Notes: generated from the letters alone by a model not told the origin. Counted from the first letter of the stretch, positions 21,840-35,000 are shown. The stretch is DNA of 64,000 bases from Muricea muricata (GCA_963855995.1 OY979717.1:61968243-62032242), one strand, 5' to 3'. Numbers and translations are program-made.

Positions 21840-22416
21840 ACGCAACTCTATGCGTAAGCAAGTTAGAACATAGCAAAGTTATCTCTGTTATGTCTTTGAA
21901 ACCCCTAAATAGTGGTGCGGGTATTTGTTCAAGCTTTATTTTCGTGCATATGCTTTTGACAACCAGGCTCAACTTTGAAATGTTCAGCTCACTGTAGAAG
22001 CTCACTGCAGAACAACGAATAGTTGTTGTTCAGTTTACTTAATAAAATACATTATCTTAATATGATAATTTATGCATCAGAACACGTGACATAATTAGAG
22101 CGGGAAAACAGCAGTGAGATAAAAGCACGCTGAATTTAGTCGGACAGTTTATCAGGAAAATTTAAGTTAAAGTTATGTTTGTAAAGTGATATGGAGGCCA
22201 AAGAAGTAAGTCTAGATACACTGCACATTTCTGTAAATTAACAGTTGTAACACAACTGATAAAGTAATATTATTATTATTTGTAGATCGAATACGATTAT
22301 ATTTTAAATACACTTATACGATATTTGGAAATCTGTCGCTTTACGAACATGTTTCTGATTCTGGCGAGCCAAAAATTCGATTTCTTGCTGACCTGGGGTT
22401 AAAGGATAATCAGAAA

Positions 22417-23567
22417 ATGGCAGAAGCAACGGCAGAAGCGTTAAAAGAAGCAAAAAAGAAGCGAAGATGTGCAAAATCGAGCGTAACAAGAGCAGGTAAT
22501 GGCTTGGATTATTTATTACAGAACAATAGACCGAAACCGGAAGTCGAGGAATCATTGGCTAATTTGGAAGCTTTATACAAGAAATTAATTGAAAAACATG
22601 AAGAATATATAGAGTTGGTTGATACTAATGAAGAATTTACTGCAGAAGAAGTTTGGATTGCCGATTGTAAGCAGAGATTTATACAGTTGCGAATAAAAAC
22701 CAAGGATTATTTAATGGTCAAGTCACAAGGTCAGTCAGTAGAAAATGCTATTGAGAATGAAGCAACCCCTGAACTGACAATGGAACATAGTGGAATAGAA
22801 GTAACTGTTAATGACGGTGGGGAACAAGGTGATGAAGCTAACCCGGGGTCTGGCCAGAACCCATCTCAGCAAGGTCAAGGTCAAGAGACTGTCAGTTTGA
22901 ATGAAAACAATGATAGTGATTTGCATGTGCAACCTATTTGTAGTTTCAAAATGGAAAAACCAAAACTGCCCAGATTTAGTGGTGATGTTAGAGAGTACAG
23001 TATTTTCGAGATGACTTTAAGCATGCTATAGAAGCTAGATATAGCAAACGAGATGCCATGACATACCTTCGTGCTTGCCTGAAAGGCAAACCCCTTGAGC
23101 TTATGAAGGGAATCGGTAATGATTATGATGGAGCATGGAAATATTTGGAATCAATCTATGGGGACCCCAGATATGTGTCAGACCAGGTAACCCAAGACCT
23201 ATCAAAATTCCGACCCCTGAAAGAAGGTGAGGACTCAAGATTCTGTGATTTGGCCCACTTAGTTAAACGTAGCTTCAATACCCTAAAGGGGGTAGGGAGA
23301 CCCCACGATATGGATAACAACCACATATTGTCTTTGATTGAGCAGAAAATGTGTATTGATGATAGAAAGATTTGGGCTCGTGAAGTGGAAAAGGAGAAAA
23401 GTCTGGCCAGTTTACAGGGTCTTATGTCGTGGATGGAGACCGAAATGAAGTCGAGAATGCGAGCCACTGCTCCACTGAGAAGCACTGGGTCAGATACAAG
23501 ACATATCAATCAGTTACTTGCAGGAAAATCAAGTGTTGGGTTTGTGACACATCAACGCATTGGGTAG
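22417..23567 (+). pseudogene. BEL/Pao gag, N-terminal part
   Basis: Begins MAEATAEALKEAKKKRR, a charged coiled-coil lead. It then has an acidic stretch and the family hallmark KPKLPRFSGDVREYSIF, followed by a frameshift near 23020. The core continues from 23058 with TYLRACLKGKPLELMKGIG, GAWKYLESIYGDP and KFRPLKEGEDSRFCDLAH (DUF1759-type). The product would form the retroelement capsid. It is not expected to be functional because of the frameshift. Confidence 0.75.
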
Positions 23568-24540
23568 ATCAGTGTGAAAGATTTAAGTCCATGAGTCCAG
23601 AAGAGCGTCTGAAGACAGTGAGAGAGAACCATGCGTGCTTCAGTTGTCTTAGGAAGGCTGGTCGTGACCACAGAGCATCAAATTGTAGCAGACGAAAGCA
23701 GTGTACACAAAGAACCAACGGTGACCAGTGCAAGTATCATCATCACGTTCTCTTACATCCAGCAAATCCAGCAGCATCTGTGGGTGTCGCGTCAGTAGGA
23801 AACGATACAGAAGCAATGCTACCAGTTATAACGGTTGAGATGTCAGGAAAGGACAATCGGCACAAAAAGGGAAACGTATTACTGGACTCTGGGGCACAAA
23901 TAAGTCTGATTTGTGCAAGCACAGCAAAAACCTTAGGGTTAAAGGGAAAAGACGTATCGATAACCATTAAGAAGGTAGGCGGTGAAGAAGAAGTGTTGGC
24001 GACAAAAGTGTATCAAGTTTCTATCACGTTGTTAGAGTCAGTTTACTGTCAAGGCAGTTGGTATACCACAGATCAGTGATGATATTTCAAAGATCGATGT
24101 TGATAACGAGGCGAAAGTGATTGGCAACACTGAAACAAAGATTTATCGAGAATGCGGCCCAGTTGAAATTCTAATCGGTATTGATCATGCCTACATGCAC
24201 ACGGGAGAGTCGAAGAAGTTTGGCAATGTTGTAGCACGACATTCACCTCTTGGATGGCTTTTGTTTGGAGCGATGCCAGGTACGCAACAGTCGAGTAGAG
24301 TATTCCATGTTCAGTACATCAAACCGGTAGATATTACAGATTTCTGGACAAGTGAAACAATGGGCGTCAGTCAACTAATGAATGAAATGCCAAAGTTGAG
24401 CAAGATCGAGCGAGAGAATCGAAGTTAATCGAACAAGGATGTAAGCTGATTGGGAAGCGATGGGAGATTGCATATCCATGGAGAGTTGATCCCCATACCC
24501 TCCCTGACGACCGAGAGCAAGTTGTGAAAAGTAACTGAAA
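23520..24540 (+). pseudogene. BEL/Pao zinc knuckle, aspartic protease and RT start
   Basis: After a frame change the sequence reads CWVCDTSTHWVDQC (zinc knuckle), then HACFSCLRKAGRDH and a further Cys/His group. A retropepsin-like site follows: NVLLDSGAQISLICAS, with the DSGA active-site triad. From 24117 another frame gives EILIGIDHAYMHTGE and VARHSPLGWLLFGAM, typical of the BEL linker. From 24426 the RT lead (LIEQGCKLIGKRWE, YPWRVDPHTLPDD) is recognisable before the sequence breaks. Multiple frameshifts make it inactive. Confidence 0.7.
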
Positions 24541-24599
24541 GGCGATTGTAGGAGAATCCATACCATGCGAAAACATATCAAGAGCAAATGAAGCATCCA

Positions 24600-25963
24600 C
24601 AGTCAGATGTGGATCCACAGTCAGTCAAGAGGTTTCAAACCATTTGTATCAAGTAGAGTCGCAGAGATCCAGACAAATGGCGATCCGTCGACATGGCGAC
24701 ATATACCAAGTGAGCATAATGTGGCTGACGACTTATCAAGAGGAGTCTTGTCTGTAGTTACTGTTCCAACCGTAATTGATGCAACAAAGTTTTCAAAGTG
24801 GAAACGATTCGTGAGAATAACGGCGTGGATTTTACGTTATGTACAGAACTTGCGATGCAAAAAAAAACCGAAGAAAGAGATTGACCCGTTGATACCTGAT
24901 GAGTTGGAACGAGGTGAAAAGTTTTGGATCAAGACAGCACAAAGAGAATTACACGAACGTGTTGAGAAGAAAGAATTCAACATGCTTAGTCCATTTACGG
25001 ATGAAAAAGAAATTATACGAGTAGGCGAACGAGCAGATAAAGCTATAGTCACTTATGATTCGAAGCATCCAGTTCTACTACCAAAGAATCATCACATTTC
25101 TTACCTAATTACCTAAGAAACGCATGAAACAAATCATTCTGGAGTAGCAACGACTACTGCACTAACAAGAAGAAAATTTTGGATTATCGGAGTACAAAAG
25201 TTGGCGAAGTCTATCAAGAAGAAGTGCGTTTATTGTAAGAAATCACATCCGAAGATTGAGTCGCAAGTTATGGCTGAGCTTCCAAAGATTAGGTTGATGC
25301 CTCATACACCAGCGTTTTACCATACAGCTTGTGACTATTTTGGCCCGTACAAAGTCAAAGTCGGAAGAAATAAAACTGCCAAACACTATGGCGTATTGTT
25401 TACTTGTTTGAACACGCGTGCGGTTCATTTCAAACTGGCAACTGAGTCTGATTGTACAACAATGGAGTTTATTCAAGTACTCCGTAGATTCTTTGCAATA
25501 ATACCCTTCATTGATGTTGAGTGATAACGGAACACAACTAGTCGGTGCAGAGAGTGAATTGGCAAGAATGATCGAAGGTTGGGATGAAAGGAAGCTCAAG
25601 GAGTACGCAGCAGATAAAAGAATCAAGTGGATATTTATTACACCCAATGCCCCACATCAGAATGGATGTGCCGAGTCGCTAGTTAAAAGTTGTAAAATAG
25701 CCCTCAAACAAGCTATGGGAGAGAACTTGTTAACAGCTTTCGAACTGTACACCGTTCTTTTAGAAGTAGCAAACATCGTTAACCAACGTCCAATAGGAAG
25801 ACCAATTAATGATCCAGATGACGGGACATACCTGTGTCCAAATGATCTATTGCTAGGAAGAGCGTCTTCCCACGTACCTCAAGGACCGTTCCTAAAGACG
25901 AACAATCCCAGACATAGAGTTGAATTTTTGCAAAGAATCCTTCCTAGATTCGTTGCACAAAAG
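24600..25963 (+). pseudogene. BEL/Pao RNase H end and integrase
   Basis: Starts with FVSSRVAEIQTNGDPSTW and HNVADDLSRG, the C-terminal end of RNase H. Integrase follows: the HHCC-type zinc region (HETNHSG around 25124, CVYCKKSH) and the catalytic core with ACDYFGPYKVKVGR, TCLNTRAVHFKL, LSDNGTQLVGAESEL and ITPNAPHQNGCAESLVK. D, D and E of the DDE triad are visible. A frame change occurs near 25515 and a stop interrupts near 25113. The tail ends early at PRFVAQ. Confidence 0.75.
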
Positions 25964-26347
25964 TGTAAAATATAATTAACTTTTAACCAAGCTTTTTCAT
26001 TCATCCCGTATTCTTCCAATCGCTATCGCCAGATTTTTCTGTTTTAGCAATTTGTTTTACGCGGAAACGCGTCTCAAAATTGGATGCGGTTTTTACACAC
26101 TCTGTAGAAGTTGCTGGAACGTCATCCGGAATCGAGGGGCGTTTGCATAAATAACGAACGCCTCCTGAGGGACAAGATTATAGGGATGGGTCAACAATAT
26201 TTTTAATTTAAAATTAAAAATTTTTTGTTGAGATCCCCCATATTCTTGTCAGCCCCTATAATAGATAGTGCCTAAATTATGGTGGAACCATATATTGGAC
26301 ATGATTACAAGTTACAGTCTACACGCAATTCTAAATTGAGTTCCCAG
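25964..26347 (+). repeat. Repeat flank shared by units B and C
   Basis: GCACAAAAGTGTAAAATATA and the following 380 bp recur at 38939-39333, and the beginning again at about 63850-64000. Non-coding. It lies just before the Kolobok-like element in both complete cases. Confidence 0.6.
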
Positions 26348-27722
26348 TTAAGGTGGCTCCCTACAGTAACATAAAATCTTAGGCTTTTCAAGACACATCA
26401 GCTTGCAACGAAATTTGTACTGACTACACTTGAAACAGGGCAATGCGAATGCTTTTCAGGAAAGATATGAAGGTGTTTGGTGAGCATATATAGAAAAATA
26501 GAAACAAAATAAGCGTTGCTATGGTAACTATATCGTTCTATTTTTTGCAATTTTAATGCTTAATTTCACAATGAATGAACAATAACTTTCTTCCTCTTCG
26601 GTCAAATTTTCTGAAATTTTTTTAGTTGTTTATTGATGTATAAAGGAAAAAGATATCAAAATTTGAAGGCAGGTTTATAATTCAGATTTGGATTTATTCG
26701 TGGATTTCGATTGCGGAGAAACGTATTTGTAGATTTTTTTTAAAATTCGAATATGTCTTACCTTAGATATGGTACAACAACTGGACGTAGTTTTAAAAAA
26801 ATCCACCGAAGGAAACAGCGGATAATCAAGGCTAAAATCCATAAAATCATTGCTGACGAGATAAAATTTCGACTCGACATACGAAAAACATTTCAGAAAG
26901 AGCTAAACGTAAAAGCTTACGAAAACACGGTCGGAAAACAGAAAAGACCAGTTGAAAACATACATACTGTTTAGGTTTCACAAATTTTTTATCATGTACA
27001 GAACAATTGGTGATTTCGCCGTAGAAAAACCTCAAAACACAACTTTTAATGTGTTGTCATTTCAAAACATTTCCCGGTCGGCGAAGCAGTGTTGCCAGAT
27101 GAAATCTCAAAATATTCATGTATCCTTATATTACGCCAAAAGTTCACAAAAAGTTCATGTCCCTAAATTTTAAGATCGGAACTCGTCGGAATTTATCGGA
27201 GATCGTCTGAAAATGTCGGAACTTATAAACATGTCCGAAAATCCTTCACAGACTATATGTTTAAATGCGAAATAAATTGCTGAAAGAATTTTTTTTAAAA
27301 TTGTATTTAAAAAACAGGAGTGTCACTAGACTATATTTTTATGCGAGCAAATCCATTATCATCGCGCTACTATTGCTTTCCGACCAATTCAGCATTTTGA
27401 TTTTTTAAAAACACAGCGAACGGCACAAAAAAGGCGGGAAATTTAATTTAACATAAATTATACAAATTATGTTCTATACTTCTATTATGGCACCTATTGT
27501 TTCTTACAGCCACTGCAAGTCTGCAAAACATATTTCTAAACTTATTACTGGTTTTTTAGTTGAATCATTGAACATTTTCATCTTGAAAAAATGAAAATAT
27601 CAAAGTTCATGGAATTGTTCATGATATTTTAAAAAGTTTACAAATTTTCAATGTTCAAAAAAAGTTCGTGTAGAGGGTAAAAAGTTCACAAATCTGTGAA
27701 CTTTGTTCACGATCTGGCAACA
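26348..27722 (+). mobile_element. Kolobok-like TTAA element, copy B (right end lost)
   Basis: Left end TTAAGGTGGCTCCCTACAGT is identical to the copy at 39334, which keeps both ends. Here the right end is missing: the sequence breaks off at GATCTGGCAA and continues into CAACTTGATTGGC. It carries the same 73-codon frame as the other copy. Confidence 0.65.
26753..26974 (+). CDS. Small basic protein in Kolobok-like element (copy B)
   Basis: Seventy-three codons, MSYLRYGTTTGRSFKKIHRR at the start and VGKQKRPVENIHTV at the end, rich in Lys and Arg. I do not recognise a domain. The second copy at 39737-39958 keeps the frame with one amino-acid change (ENTVG to ENAVG) and a few silent changes. It could be a remnant of a transposon protein, an exon of a longer gene, or chance; a DNA- or RNA-binding role is only suggested by composition. 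Confidence 0.35.
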   Translation: MSYLRYGTTTGRSFKKIHRRKQRIIKAKIHKIIADEIKFRLDIRKTFQKELNVKAYENTVGKQKRPVENIHTV

Positions 27723-28503
27723 ACTTGATTGGCATGCCGATATCAGGATGTGTTCGCATGGCTTGCGACAGCTTGATCAATCAGTGATAATCATAGATAT
27801 ACATATATATACTGATAAAAATACTATCACAATTTGTGTTTGATCCAAATAGGGAACAGATCAATATTCAGTGTATGAGGTGATTTAATAAATCATAAAA
27901 TTACAATTACAAACACTCCTGGCTTGCACGGCTGCTTCTCAATTGCATCTCAAATTCACAACTGCTTAATTCAGGTTGGTAGATTGCTTGCATAAGTAAG
28001 CCAAATTTTTAACAATGCTCATTGTTTTCCTTTGTACTTGCCTTTTGTTCTTTATGGTACTAATGACCGTTTGGCTTATTTATTCATAAAATCTACCAAT
28101 CCAGAAGTGCTTAATTGCATTTATCTGTTTCTTAAGTCTGGTTCTCATATATTGCGACGCCCATTATGTCCAATTTTAGGATGCGTTCGCATGCAAGTGG
28201 TCAACAGATTTATTGTTAGTTGTCTCAACTCTCAACAACACAGCATAAAACGCTACCGACATACGTGTTGCATGTTGCAATTATACCAGCTTGCTGCAAC
28301 TTGTTAACAATTGCAATTTGCAACATTGGCAATTTTATCAAGTCGCAACAAGTAAAAATCAAGTTGAAACTTGTCAAAATACTTCAATTGTTACAGCTTG
28401 CTGAGACAAATTGCAGCAGGCCTTTGGAAGACTGCTTTTTACAATTAGCTTAGAACAAGTCTGTTGACAACTTGCAACAGATCTGTCTTCATCAAGGCAC
28501 TGA
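27723..28503 (+). repeat. Unit-flank repeat (unit B)
   Basis: Rich in CAACTTG/GTTGCAA words. The 27781-28503 part is bounded by CAGTG and CACTG, matching 41625-42337 in the same orientation and 1-473 in reverse. Small open frames across it are repeats of each other and not genes. Confidence 0.65.
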
Positions 28504-30612
28504 ATAACGAAACTTGCAATAATTAATTTGTGAATACTGTCACTTCACTTCTCTGTTCTGTTATTTGATCAAGGAAGTCTCAAATTCAGTACGTTAATCG
28601 TTATTGTGTAACATGAAACATGAGCTCTCAGTCTCAGGTATGGTCAAACTGTGATACGGAATGGCGACGTTTTAGCGGTGAGCGAATCTGGAAGCATTCA
28701 CTCAAATTTATTCCACACGATTTGGATTGACACAAAATTTAGCTCCCATTTTCTTATCTTACCAAATGGTTAGTGAGATTACCTATGCATTTGTGTTTTA
28801 TATGGTAATATTATATATGTGTGTCGTAATATATACTAAATAATTGGCATTCTCGTCAAATCTGTATTGATTCTGTATTTGATTTACTACTCTATTACTT
28901 TCTATCTTCTAACTTCCATTACATTCAGTGTGGCTGCTCGCGTTTTTAATGGATCTCAATATAGTGTTGCTTTACATTGTGATTTATATGCACTGAATAA
29001 GATCTCTGCCGCAGAGCGCAGTACAAGATTTCGGTGTTAATTTAGCACCTAATGCAACCGACTTTCCAACTTTGAATTAATCTCATTCACCAGTTGCATT
29101 GTTCAATTTTAAAATGGTCTTCAGCGCCGTGCTTTATCAACGTTGTCGTTTGGGTTTTCAAATAAAGTCTGCTATCGCTCCGCGTTTGACTCTTATCAAC
29201 GTTGAGAAGGCTCAAATTTTAATCGGAGCATAAGTCAGGTTGGATATGGCTCAACTATAATAAATTACCAACTTGAAAAATAAAAAATATGTTTAGACCA
29301 CGATGCAGAGTCAATTATTAATGGCATATATTATATTATACACAATCTTCAAAATTTCTTTGTTTCTCTTTTTGTCGGATTCTCTCCCGCTATCGGAACA
29401 GTGCTGTGCAAATAAGTTGTGAAAGCGCTGCAGTGAGTGAGATTTTACCCAAAATTAAGATGAAATTAATCAGATATATGATGGATCAAGTTTTTTTCCA
29501 CGTTTTTTCACGTTTTTTTCCAAGTTACCTAACATTCAGCCTTACTACAGTATTTGGTGAAACTCTGGTCGCATTTTTACCGTTATCAACGTTTTTCAAT
29601 GGTGGTTTAACCACAAAATTATAGTAATATTTAGTCCAAAGTTTGGTTATGTAAGTGCAAGATTAGTTCATGTTTCACAATCACCAGGTTTTGCAATAAT
29701 TTACACTAGCTACATTGCTTTAAGCAAGTAATATTTAGTGTCTTTAAGAAACTAGAATAAATAATAATCGTATAATTTGAAAATAGACCAAATTTTGTAG
29801 TATCTGTAAACTGAAGTATTGAAATCACTGCCGGTAGAAACTGATCTACTCCTTCCGAGAGACTACCATTTGGCCGTCGCCGCGCCTCGAAATGAAAGTG
29901 GTTTCCATTTTACCAAAGCTTGTTGCCATTGGACAACTTTACGTTTTATATTTCAAACTTCTAATTAGGGGCGTGGACGTTTACAACCGTTTTTTTGCAA
30001 CATATTAAATCGTCTTTTGCAATAATTATCATTAAATTTTCATTAAAAACCATTCAAACATTTCTTTGTTAAGCTTGCAAAGCATATACATTGATATTGA
30101 AAGACAAAATTCGAAACTGAACAATTTGAGCTTCGTGATCGTGTGATGTAAAACTGCGCGTCAGTTGAGCTATTTTCGGTTAGCGGGTAATTTTGAAAAT
30201 GGTTGTAATTTTGGCATGGCGGTTGTAAACGTTTACCCCCCCCCCCCCCCCGTAATTAGAAGTTTGAAGTTAGGGACCCGTCATTATTATGGCGGGGGGA
30301 AAGATTGGCACAGAAGAGAAATGTTTTTATTGGTAAAAAATTTGCTTACCCAACCTCAAATACCGATAAAAATTTAGTACCTACGCCTGACCGAAAATCC
30401 GACCGAAAATCAGACCGAAATATTTCTTGTTTGACCTAGTTTTGATATGTTTTGATTTGTTTTGATTTGTTTTGTTAATTTGTAAAATTAGACATTAAGA
30501 TAGGGCATTTTTATAGTATAGCTAAAATAACTGGACCTAAAAATTTCCTCCATTAGTTCTTATCTAATTAACGACTAAATTTTCCTAATTGATTTAGACC
30601 TAATTGAACAAA
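28504..30612. other. Upstream flank of unit B
   Basis: Closely similar to the flank of unit C but lacking a 2.2-kb stretch: similarity jumps from about 43115 to 45356 of unit C at position 29290. It contains the small MITE at 29943-30269. No coding sequence is recognised. Confidence 0.55.
29943..30269. mobile_element. Small TIR element (MITE), unit B copy
   Basis: About 320 bp with inverted ends (TTTCAAACTTCTAATTAGG and its complement) and a 16-base C run in the right arm (30236-30251). This is the uninterrupted form of the element that a Penelope-like insertion split in unit A. Confidence 0.6.
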
Positions 30613-31692
30613 ATGAGTTCTGAGGTCAATGATTTGTTGCGAAGAAGAAATGATCCTGGTTATCTTAACTGGCTAGCTGTGACTGATGCTCTTATGCTCC
30701 TCAGTGATGGTCTCCGACCGTATGCAGAAAGTAAAATGAAGGAACTCCATGCTTTAATTACAACAAATGTTGGCGGACCTGGAGTTAGATGCCTTTGCAG
30801 TTGTGTCCCTGGGAAGAAATCGAAATCAAACCCTCATGGAGGAAGAGCGCCTTGCACCTGGGCACAACAATTGAAGAATTTTCACAATTTCTACAACAAG
30901 AATGCTATTCCTTGGCATCAAAGTCTTAGTAGCCAATGGCATGATCCAGTCAACGGATACTGGGAGATCGCAAAGTTATTCATGTGTGATTTAGAAAAAA
31001 ATTGAGCAACAGTTAAAGACGCCAAATGTACTGATGTTGGACCCTTGCTAACTTGCTAAAGATAATTTTGTAAGTATTTTAAAATCCAGCATTCTTCATT
31101 GGAGGCCGTTAAAGACTGGCGTAATAAATGTACTCATATCCAGAGCGAACACTTAGCGACATTGATAAGCAAAATGCCTTTAAAGACATTGAAATTTTAG
31201 TGAATGATCCTGAGCTGGCTGGGATCAAAGAAGTTCAAGACGTCCGCTCCATTATCAAGAAGACAGAAACGGCAGATATCTCAATATTACAAAATGACGA
31301 GCTAAAGATTATTCAAGAATTTTCGCGCGAATGTCAAATTGAAACACAAGCAGAAATTAGGGAGGTTTCAAAAAAGATCGACAAATTGGAAAGCGTTGTG
31401 AACGAATTGACAAAAGGTGTTTATAAATTATTAGAAGGTGCAGAGAAAGTGGTTAGATGTTCGGTTTCTGCTTTTCCATTGGCACTTTTATTCGCAGTGT
31501 ATTTGACTGTACATGTGCGCAAGATCCCAGGAATGTTGTGGTCTTTAATGGTATTTTACATGTTTTCTCAAGTTGGGGAGAGAAGTTTGATTATAGATTA
31601 TGGTAAGAAAGCCTTTTGAGTTGATCCTTAAGGTTGCAAGGATCAAAGGATTTTGCATTGATTTTGCATTTAACTTTAGAAACGATTTTTGG
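30613..31692 (+). pseudogene. HEPN membrane exon, copy 2 (inactivated)
   Basis: Aligned to copy 3 throughout and starting at the same ATG (MSSEVNDLLRRRNDPGYLNW). A Trp codon has become TGA in DLEKN (31003-31005). Small indels follow at about 31040-31075, and a 1-nt deletion just after the R-N-x-x-x-H motif region destroys the frame there (copy 3 KCAHAPERTL). The coiled-coil and first membrane segment remain readable from 31128. The last membrane segment is rearranged before the expected donor at 31693. No complete HEPN-membrane protein can be made. Confidence 0.8.
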
Positions 31693-32016
31693 GTGGGTTG
31701 TGCGAAGTTGGGTTGTGGTGGTGTAAGTGGGTAATTTTCTTTTTTAATTCTTACAACTACTGTTATTTTGAGGCTCATTTTTTGAACAAACGGTGTTTAA
31801 AATTAAGCGAAAAATTACAGTGGTCGTAAGAATTAAAAGGATATTTTTTCAGTTCATTTAATCTGAATTAAACAGATAATGGGATATTTCAGGCAAATTT
31901 AAAAAAAAATCTTAGTACAGTCGTAACAGAAAGAATCGCAACACTATACACTTGTAGACAGGTTAAAAACATTCCAAATGCGATATTTGTAATAATTCAT
32001 TTTTATTCTACTGTAG

Positions 32017-35000
32017 GTTGTCCAATTGCAACAACAAAGTCACCAATAAGCCATTTCCATTTCCAAGAATTTGATTTCTCTTCTTACCTTGCATACAAAA
32101 GCGAGGGATTCGTTGGTCGTAAGTGGTTTTTCTTGGAATTAGAAAATATCTTTGAAGAAAGTCCAAGTACCGCGGGTGTTCTGATTATTGGTGAACCTGG
32201 GTCTGGAAAATCAGCACTAATGTCGCAACTGATATGTTCACCATTTTCCAGTTTGTTTATACATGAAAATACAATTGGTTATCATCTGTGTGAATATTCT
32301 GAAAAAGGAAAACGTGACGGAGCAAGATTTGTACGTAATTTAGTTGATCAAATTGCGGTTAAATTGCCTAAATATTCCGAACATGTCAAGAATAATGAAC
32401 GACTACGGATGGAACTGGATACACGTTGTCATAAAGATCCTACGAGCTGTTTCTTCACGGCAATTGTGGGTCCTCTACGAAAGCTAGAACAACCTAATAC
32501 CCTACGATTTATCATAATTGATGCTTTGGATGAATGTTTTGAAAGTGATTCCATGACATCCGAAATTTTGAATATTTTGAAAGGCAAAATACTAGCTTTC
32601 CCAAAGCGGTTAAAGATCATATTTAGGTCTCGAAACTTGACCTCAGTCACATCTAGAATTCCTCAGGTTGTCAAAAGGATGCCATTGTACGCAGCTGACG
32701 AACGGAATGTAAATGATGTCCGTTTTTATGTATCGCGTTTCATGTCCCAAAATTCGAATTTCATGGATAAATTGTTAATTGCAATGGATTATAGCTCACG
32801 CATCAAAGGTATAAAACTCTTCATGGACGAAATAATTATCCGAGCAGAAGGAAACTTTTTGTTTGTAAAAACAACATTGCAATACATGAATGACACAGGT
32901 GGGAAAGTCGATTTTCATTCCTTACCCACAAGTCTGTTTGATTTGTATAACATATTCTTTGACAAACAGTTTAGTACAGCTGGGTTCGCTCCATTCAGGT
33001 TTCTATTTGAAGTGTTGTTGGCGGCTTATTCGCCTCTACAAGCTCAACACGTTGAAGAGATCCTTAAAAGCGAGTATGAAGCGGACGATTATATCAAACT
33101 TACAGAGCAGGTGTCTTGTTTCTTGCGATTTGGACAAGATGGAACAATAAGAATTTACCATCAGTCGTTCGCAGAGTGGTTAACAAATCAATCTCCTTTT
33201 CTTTCCATTAACAAAACACGAGGCCATCTACATATTGCCAGGTTTTTAATGCGTCATATGCGAGGAAGGCACGCGAATGTCGCGTTTGGTGAACTAACTG
33301 AACTTTTTATCCACATTTTGTCAGGAGGAGAATTGAATACACAAGAAACTGCTGTTAATCTTTTTAACGTTACAAAAATGCGCAAGGCCAAAACTAATCA
33401 ATCCATACTACATTATCTGGCGACAAAACCAATAATCTATCTGCCTGTATTTGATTTCTTCTTACAAAAGTTTAAAACGGTTGACATACTTAATGCAAAT
33501 AACAAGACACCCGCGTTTTATGCCGCATCTGAAGGAAATGTCAGACATTTGCAAAGTTGCATTAAAAATGGAGCTAACATTAGTTCGTTTTTGGAGGGAT
33601 ACTCAGAGTTAGATCCTGTTTCTGTTATTGTTACAAATACAGGTATTGAAAAATTTAGCCTGATGCACGTAGCAGCTGCTAAAGGACATAAGGAGATCGT
33701 TCAACTTCTATTACAAAGCAACATACGCTTTCTCAATTTTGGGAGACGTTATCCAACACCTCTTCATTTAGCAGCGTCAAGTGGTCATTTGGAAGTAGTT
33801 ATAGGCTGTTTTATGATTATGATGAAACGTTTGATTTAATCACACTTCATCATGCAGCAGCGAGAAATCATATTTCAGTTGTTATTTTTTTACTATCGAC
33901 AGTTGGTCTACGAGACATTTGTGTACCATGTCAACCTGAAGGCTTCTCAGAAATTGGTGAAAATATGTCTCCAGAAAAAACGCACGCATCTTTTTTGTGA
34001 AACAGCTCTACATGCTGCAGCATCTCGAGGGCTGATTGATATTGTAGAGCTGCTGTTAAATTTTGGAAAGGAATCTCTTGAATGCAAGCATCATTCTGGG
34101 AAGACAGTTTTGATGGACGCCGTGGAAAGCAATGATACCAAAATGGTGGATTTACTATTGACGTCTGGAGCAAATATCACGGCGGCCTGTGGACGTAAAA
34201 TGTCAAAGGATAGTGTAAATCAAATCTGTTCTGCTTATGCTACCCACAAGAAAGATTTTTGTATACAGTTTACTGCGTGAATGACATGAGTTGTAGATGT
34301 GGTTACACAGCTATTCATATCAGTGCCAAATATGGGTTGTGGAACATTGCAGAAAAATTGCTTCATGGAAGAACTGAAGACATATTAGACATTAAAGATT
34401 GTGCCAATGATAGTGCTACACTAGTTGCCATTATATATGATCACATCGACTTTGTTAACAATATTGACATGTCTCTGAACAAAATAAAACAATATTTAGT
34501 TGGATCAAAAGTGGTCAAACTAGCAACAGCATACTGTTCGGCTGATGTAGCAAATGGTTTCTTAGATCATATAATTCATAACGATGAGAACATATGGAAT
34601 ATTCTAATGGAGCTTGTTAAATGGTCACCGTGTGACCAATCAACGATAATACATAATTCCTACTGCTTAAATGCTTTTAAAAATAGTGAACTTTGTGAAG
34701 CAGAAACGAAAGAGAAGGAATCGAAAAGGCGCTTGAATGTAATTAAGTTGTTAATGGAAACAGATCAGAAATCATTAATCTTGGACAGGAAAGATCACAA
34801 AAATAGGACACTTTTGCATTACGCTGCTTTAAATGGATTTGTTAGGGCTGTAAAATACCTGGTTGAACTTGGTGCTGACGTACGTTTAAACGACAAAAAT
34901 CGTGACACACCATTAATGATTGCATTAAAGTACTCGCCAGTTAATGACCAAAATCCCAGTGCTTCATATACCTGCTACACTACAAACGACGGTCAGTTTA

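Larger units (their letters stand above)
21252..22024 (+). repeat. Dispersed repeat, possible LTR part (copy 1)
   Basis: Shared with 38152-38930 and, for its second half, 63485-63850. Begins TTAAAGGTGCCCC, includes a telomere-like stretch, a palindrome ATTATCGAGAATATTCTCGA, and AGAACAACGAATAGTTGTT, where similarity stops and BEL/Pao-related sequence begins. The other copies continue through an AATAAA-containing segment that is missing here. It could be a BEL LTR or an independent element; its ends are unresolved. Confidence 0.55.
22025..25963 (+). mobile_element. BEL/Pao LTR retrotransposon, internally deleted and decayed
   Basis: Gag, zinc knuckle, protease, start of RT, end of RNase H and integrase fragments follow one another on the plus strand in BEL/Pao order with several frame changes. 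The RT core is missing around 24560-24620. The 3' end breaks off inside the integrase tail and joins GCACAAAAGTG, a sequence that follows the dispersed repeat in its other copies, so the 3' LTR is gone. No LTR pair can be shown. Confidence 0.75.
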
